Positions 59,991 through 64,000 of a stretch of 64,000 bases of DNA are shown piece by piece. The translations under genes and the position numbers were made by a program. Origin of the DNA: Triops longicaudatus. Its lineage: Eukaryota; Arthropoda; Branchiopoda; Notostraca; Triopsidae. Within the stretch, counting starts at the first letter, position 1. Every line of letters starts with the position of its first letter. The stretch is from contig JAGQDJ010000068.1 of assembly GCA_022885665.1 (NCBI GenBank), positions 62,001 to 126,000 on the forward strand, read 5' to 3'. The notes below the pieces were generated by a model that worked only from the letters and a program-made list of their open reading frames with translations, made no database searches and had not been told where the DNA came from.

Positions 59991-62900
59991 GTGTGGTTCT
60001 TTTACTAACAGAACTACTCGCTCGATGTTCTACAACAAACTACCCCGGCTTGTTGGCTCGCCCAACAATTCGTGTCCCATAACTCCCCAAAGTTAGCGTC
60101 CCAACGTTGTTAACTCGATCTCATCCGCGGATGGCCCTTTCTTGGGAAAACCTTCTTCACCTTCGAGTTCCATTCTGTGAATTCTTGGTCACCAATCTGA
60201 CTTCTCCTAATTGGAGCTTATCAGAGTTGACCTTTAACACTCAATTTTGACCTGCCATTACCCATCCGTATCCCAAAAAACGAATGATTCTTGGTGTTAG
60301 TGTACCAATATAGTCAGAAGTAGTTTAAAAAATGCAGTCCTCTTGCGATTATAAGGTATGGTTCATTGTTTTTAATTGAGTTTTACGGCCTATAAGAATT
60401 TGAAATCTTTTTTGACATGCTTCTAGTTTTATTTTCACTCTATTAGAATGTCCACATTATATATCCACGTGGAAACATTACCTTGAAAATATTTTTATTT
60501 AGTTAGTTTTGCTTTATATTGATTTTTTTCGTAAAAACAGACATAGGATGTCGGATATTGTCGCGTGCTTAAAGTAGAATTTCGCTATACGTACAAGCTA
60601 GGGGAATACGTAATAGCCAGTATCGGATACTGGAAAAATGCTGTAAATTTCGCCTGGATATGGGGACTTGTGTACAATTACCGGCGTTCGCTGTAGCGAT
60701 GTTTTACTATATCTAGTTTTTTACGTTTTTACGTAGCTGGCAAATAACAGACTGCATTTAAATATATTTTCCAAAAAATTACTTTCATTTAACGATTTTT
60801 TATATTTACTATAATTGCTTTCGATATCAGCTGTTTAATTAATATTGGCAAATTGCCTGTGTCGTGGCCATTTGGAATAACTGACAGTAAGGTAAACTTT
60901 TCTTGAAATGAGACTAAGTAGTCAGAAAAATGTTGTTGCGACATTTTTCGTACCAAGTACACACACGATCAACTTTGTAAAGCTGTACGTTCTATGAAGG
61001 TATGTCAAGTCGGTCGCATTGTCAAGTTGCATAAATATGCATACGTGACCCGGAGCGCGTGCACCACATTTGGTCAATTCGCCAAAACAGCCAAGAATAC
61101 TGGCTTGACCACTTATTGCCAATTCTAGCAGCATCTTTTCCAGCTGCTACCCTTGAAGAATGAGGTTATCGACACTGACAGGGACAAGTTTCATCAGCTC
61201 AGCGAATTAAACCCGGCTAGCAACCGTTTTGCGCGGAACATGTGTATACCTCTCAACTTCAATTAAGCGAAAAGTGACACCTCACAAGAAAGCAACTTAC
61301 TAGGTAAAAAACGAAGAAAATCATACGACCACATTTTCGCCCAAGATAATTTCTTGCTTTGTGACACTGTAGGAAGTGAAATAACAGGTTCCAACAAACT
61401 TTCGTTTGAAGCTCGTAATTATGAGTAAGACCACGTTGGAGTCTAGCGAACTCAATGCAACTGTCAATACACTCGCTAAGGCTTCTTATATACGTGAGGA
61501 ATGGTACGGTACGTTCGCGCTCGTCTTTTCTTGGCAACACTGAAACAGGGACTGGAATAGTTATGCGTACTATATTATCTAGTAAGCGGAGTGTCGGACT
61601 TGAGACTCGGAACGCTTTCCTAAGGCGTTCATGATGCAACGAAGCGTCCAAATAACAAGCGCTGAAGTGAGCGAGTCTTGCGACAACAGAAAAAAGGAAA
61701 ATGGGGAGGAAATGGTATAGGCCTAGGCTCGGGAAAGTCGGGAACACGTGATCAAAACGTTCCTAGGCGTTTCCTGGACCTAGTAGGCCCTTTTGGACTC
61801 TCTAACCTTGAGGAACATCCTCATCGATTATCTCAGAAATGCATTCCAAATCCGGCGAAGGCCAGTTTGGGGTACCGTTTGTACTTTATCCGTTTCACTG
61901 TTGGTAGTTACAGATCCACGTGTAATTAGAATGCGTTCGTTAGCTTCCCAGGCGCCAAAGCGACCCCTTTATAGTCCTGACCTTGGTGCTTTTCCGTACT
62001 AAAAAGCACACTTCGAACACGTGATCAGCGTTTACTCCGCAACGTGATGCCTTTACTACGAATATAGCGTAGACTTTCTCAAGCTACATAAGAGAGGATG
62101 CACTAATTCTTGCCGAGCTTTCCCCCAGAAGAGAAGGGTTTCTCCTTATCTCTGTTCATATTCTCTGAAAAAAAAAGAACTTCCTTATCTATTAAAGAAA
62201 GCTCCATTGGAAAGAATTCGGATCGTTGTAACCGAGCTGGACAGGAGATAAAGGTTAAAACGTGGGGTTGTCAGCTCAAGCACCGATGACAAAGATCGAA
62301 AATTTAGGAAGTACAGAGCGCACTAACTGTATTTTATTACACAGGTAAGCGCACAGAGAACTCGTTACTATTTACACAGTTCGATAAACATTGTGCTCTT
62401 CATGTTAAATAATTTACCCGAATATCTTTAATGACTGAGGTACTAAGTACGCAGATCTGATGCAATTTGAGGCCCACTGTAGTTTGACACTATCAGAAAG
62501 CCGGTATGATAGAAACAAGTGGCGATACGTAAGTTCCAATGTTATCAAAACTATCGAAGTAAGGGAAAGTTAAGTGGTTAGTACGTACCAGATTTTATTA
62601 TAAATGCAGGTTTATTCTTGCAATACTTTGCTTCATTCTAGCTTAGTTGTCGCCGGAAATGCACTACCACCTCTTAACTTTTGTTCCATTATTAGACAGC
62701 ATGCCTGGGTTCCCCTTGTTCAGATGGCGTCATGTCCAAACAGGCACCGCCAGTTGAGCGCGTAAATTCAAATGATTAATATTTATTTCATTTGCTTTCC
62801 TTTTTTGCCGAATCGCGTAAGTAGCTTTAAAAAATATTGAAGTATTCGATATTAAAATCCATCTTAAATAATGTGTGGACAAATTTTTAGTAAAATAAAC

Positions 62901-64000
62901 TGAATTCGCAATGTTTTTTTTTTCTCTCTTGGTGAGATGTGTAACAATTCATGTTTTGAATCGCAAGTGGATTTATCCACTTGCGATTTTTTGCGAGTCT
63001 GGTTGACAACTTAGGTTGTTCGCAAAATCTGATTCTCAAGACTTCTGAGAATTCGATTAAAAGTTCCAATGAGGAATAGTACCTTTAATTTTGTTTTTAT
63101 CTGAAACCCTTATGAGAATAGCGTGTTACCCACGAATAAACGCTATCTTTAGCGAAACTTACACCAAAACAAATCGTTCGCGAAGAGACAGTTGGTCCCG
63201 TGAAATTCATATAATTGGGGCCAATCACATCAGAGCTCTGCATGTATTTACTTGTGATTTATGCGTCTTTCTTCTTCGTTTGGAAGTTCAGATTGGAGAT
63301 GATACTCCAAAACGGTTTCATGTTGTAAGATCCAAGTTTATCATTAACATTCCGGGGAAAAAATCAAAATGCTGCAACCAGTGGAGAATTTGTGCCTTTG
63401 AAGGGTTGCTGATTTCGAGGGATTATGGCTGGAGTACGGCATTTTTAAAGCTTCTAATGGGATTCCCCCTTTTGACGGAGTTCTTTGATGTAAACACACC
63501 GCATTGCGACGTCAATCACTCACGTTGCGTAAAAGACTTAAAAAAGAAAAATCTTGATTGACAAGACCCTTATCATAACGTCAATGATGAATGTCAGAAA
63601 GTAAAGTAGAAGTTAGAGTTCATTCTTGAAAGGTTTACTCATGTATTTTCAGAAAATGGTAAGAAACATTTGTAAAAGTGAGATGAAGTAATAGCAAATT
63701 TAGCTTAAAGCCAGTTGCCAGAATAAGCGAGGTACGAAAAGTCTTAGCTAAAAATTTGGGATTGTATTGCAAAAAAAGGTCCACAAGGCCTTTTTCATGG
63801 AAGTGATATGTGAAAAAAAGGTCAGTGAAAGGGAAATCTACAAACATAACAGAAAGGGACAAACTGTAACCCCGAAAGCAAAAAATAAATCTAGACAGGA
63901 ATGTAAAACACAAACGAAACACAAACTTTTTTTTCGCTTTTACTCTCTGTAATAATTTTAATCTTGAATAATACTTTAGAACGTATTTGGAAAAAAAAAC
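59991..64000. other. Right-hand 4 kb without a recognised gene
   Basis: Frames of 162 codons (61259-61747 minus strand) and 156 codons (63091-63561 plus strand) exist but lack domains, splice context and family resemblance. The only marked structure is the hairpin cluster near 63.0 kb. Confidence 0.5.
62959..62988. repeat. Perfect 14-bp inverted repeat (hairpin)
   Basis: AATCGCAAGTGGAT and ATCCACTTGCGATT separated by TT form a perfect palindrome followed by a short T run. A second hairpin lies 43 bp further on (ATTCTCA at 63032-63038 against TGAGAAT at 63046-63052). Confidence 0.85.

Noticed and set aside
61259..61747. 162-codon minus-strand open frame
   Set aside because: It opens with GTG, has no domain I recognise, and lacks splice-consistent neighbours. 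Composition looks like chance coding in antisense of AT-rich DNA.
63091..63561. 156-codon plus-strand open frame
   Set aside because: No recognisable family, no flanking exons, and no Kozak-like or poly(A) context. Kept out of the gene list.
1..64000. CRISPR array, bacterial operon or viral genome
   Set aside because: All confident genes are spliced animal genes; no spaced direct repeats or viral hallmark genes were seen.

Overview
The window is animal nuclear DNA, most likely from an arthropod. It is AT-rich, its genes have clean GT-AG introns (often 50-100 nt), and it holds two families best known from arthropods: a Beaten-path-type immunoglobulin protein and a Multiple-wing-hairs (GBD-FH3) protein. 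Two ciliary genes (DNAAF5, CLUAP1) imply that the organism builds motile cilia or flagella. I cannot name the species.

Layout. 1-1995: the 5' part of DNAAF5 (minus strand), running off the left edge. 1996-21112: about 19 kb without a recognisable gene, containing a roughly 167-bp inverted-repeat pair that brackets 3.9 kb (6651-10575). 21113 to at least 29652: a beat-family gene (plus strand) with a signal peptide and two Ig domains; its 3' end is uncertain and may extend to about 31417. 31882-59990: nine genes in a row, all on the minus strand: a MINPP1-like phosphatase, mwh, an SLC26 anion transporter, STRAP, CLUAP1, NAA60, an SPC24-type kinetochore protein, RNASEH2B and LDAF1 (promethin). 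From RNASEH2B to SLC26 the gaps between coding regions are only about 270-530 bp. 59991-64000: no gene recognised, one strong hairpin cluster near 63.0 kb.

Gene models were assembled by eye from six-frame translation, splice sites and remembered family sequences. For the eight genes MINPP1-like, mwh, SLC26, STRAP, CLUAP1, NAA60, SPC24 and RNASEH2B the exon lengths sum to an uninterrupted frame from ATG to stop. The neighbours do not form one pathway: they cover cilium assembly (DNAAF5, CLUAP1), actin and planar polarity (mwh), axon guidance (beat), RNA and DNA metabolism (STRAP, RNASEH2B), protein N-terminal acetylation (NAA60), chromosome segregation (SPC24), lipid droplets (LDAF1), inositol phosphates (MINPP1-like) and anion transport (SLC26). 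I see no wholly new system. The points most worth checking are the MINPP1-like gene with an altered catalytic tripeptide, two phase-matched first exons of SLC26, the large inverted repeat, and the tight co-directional gene array.
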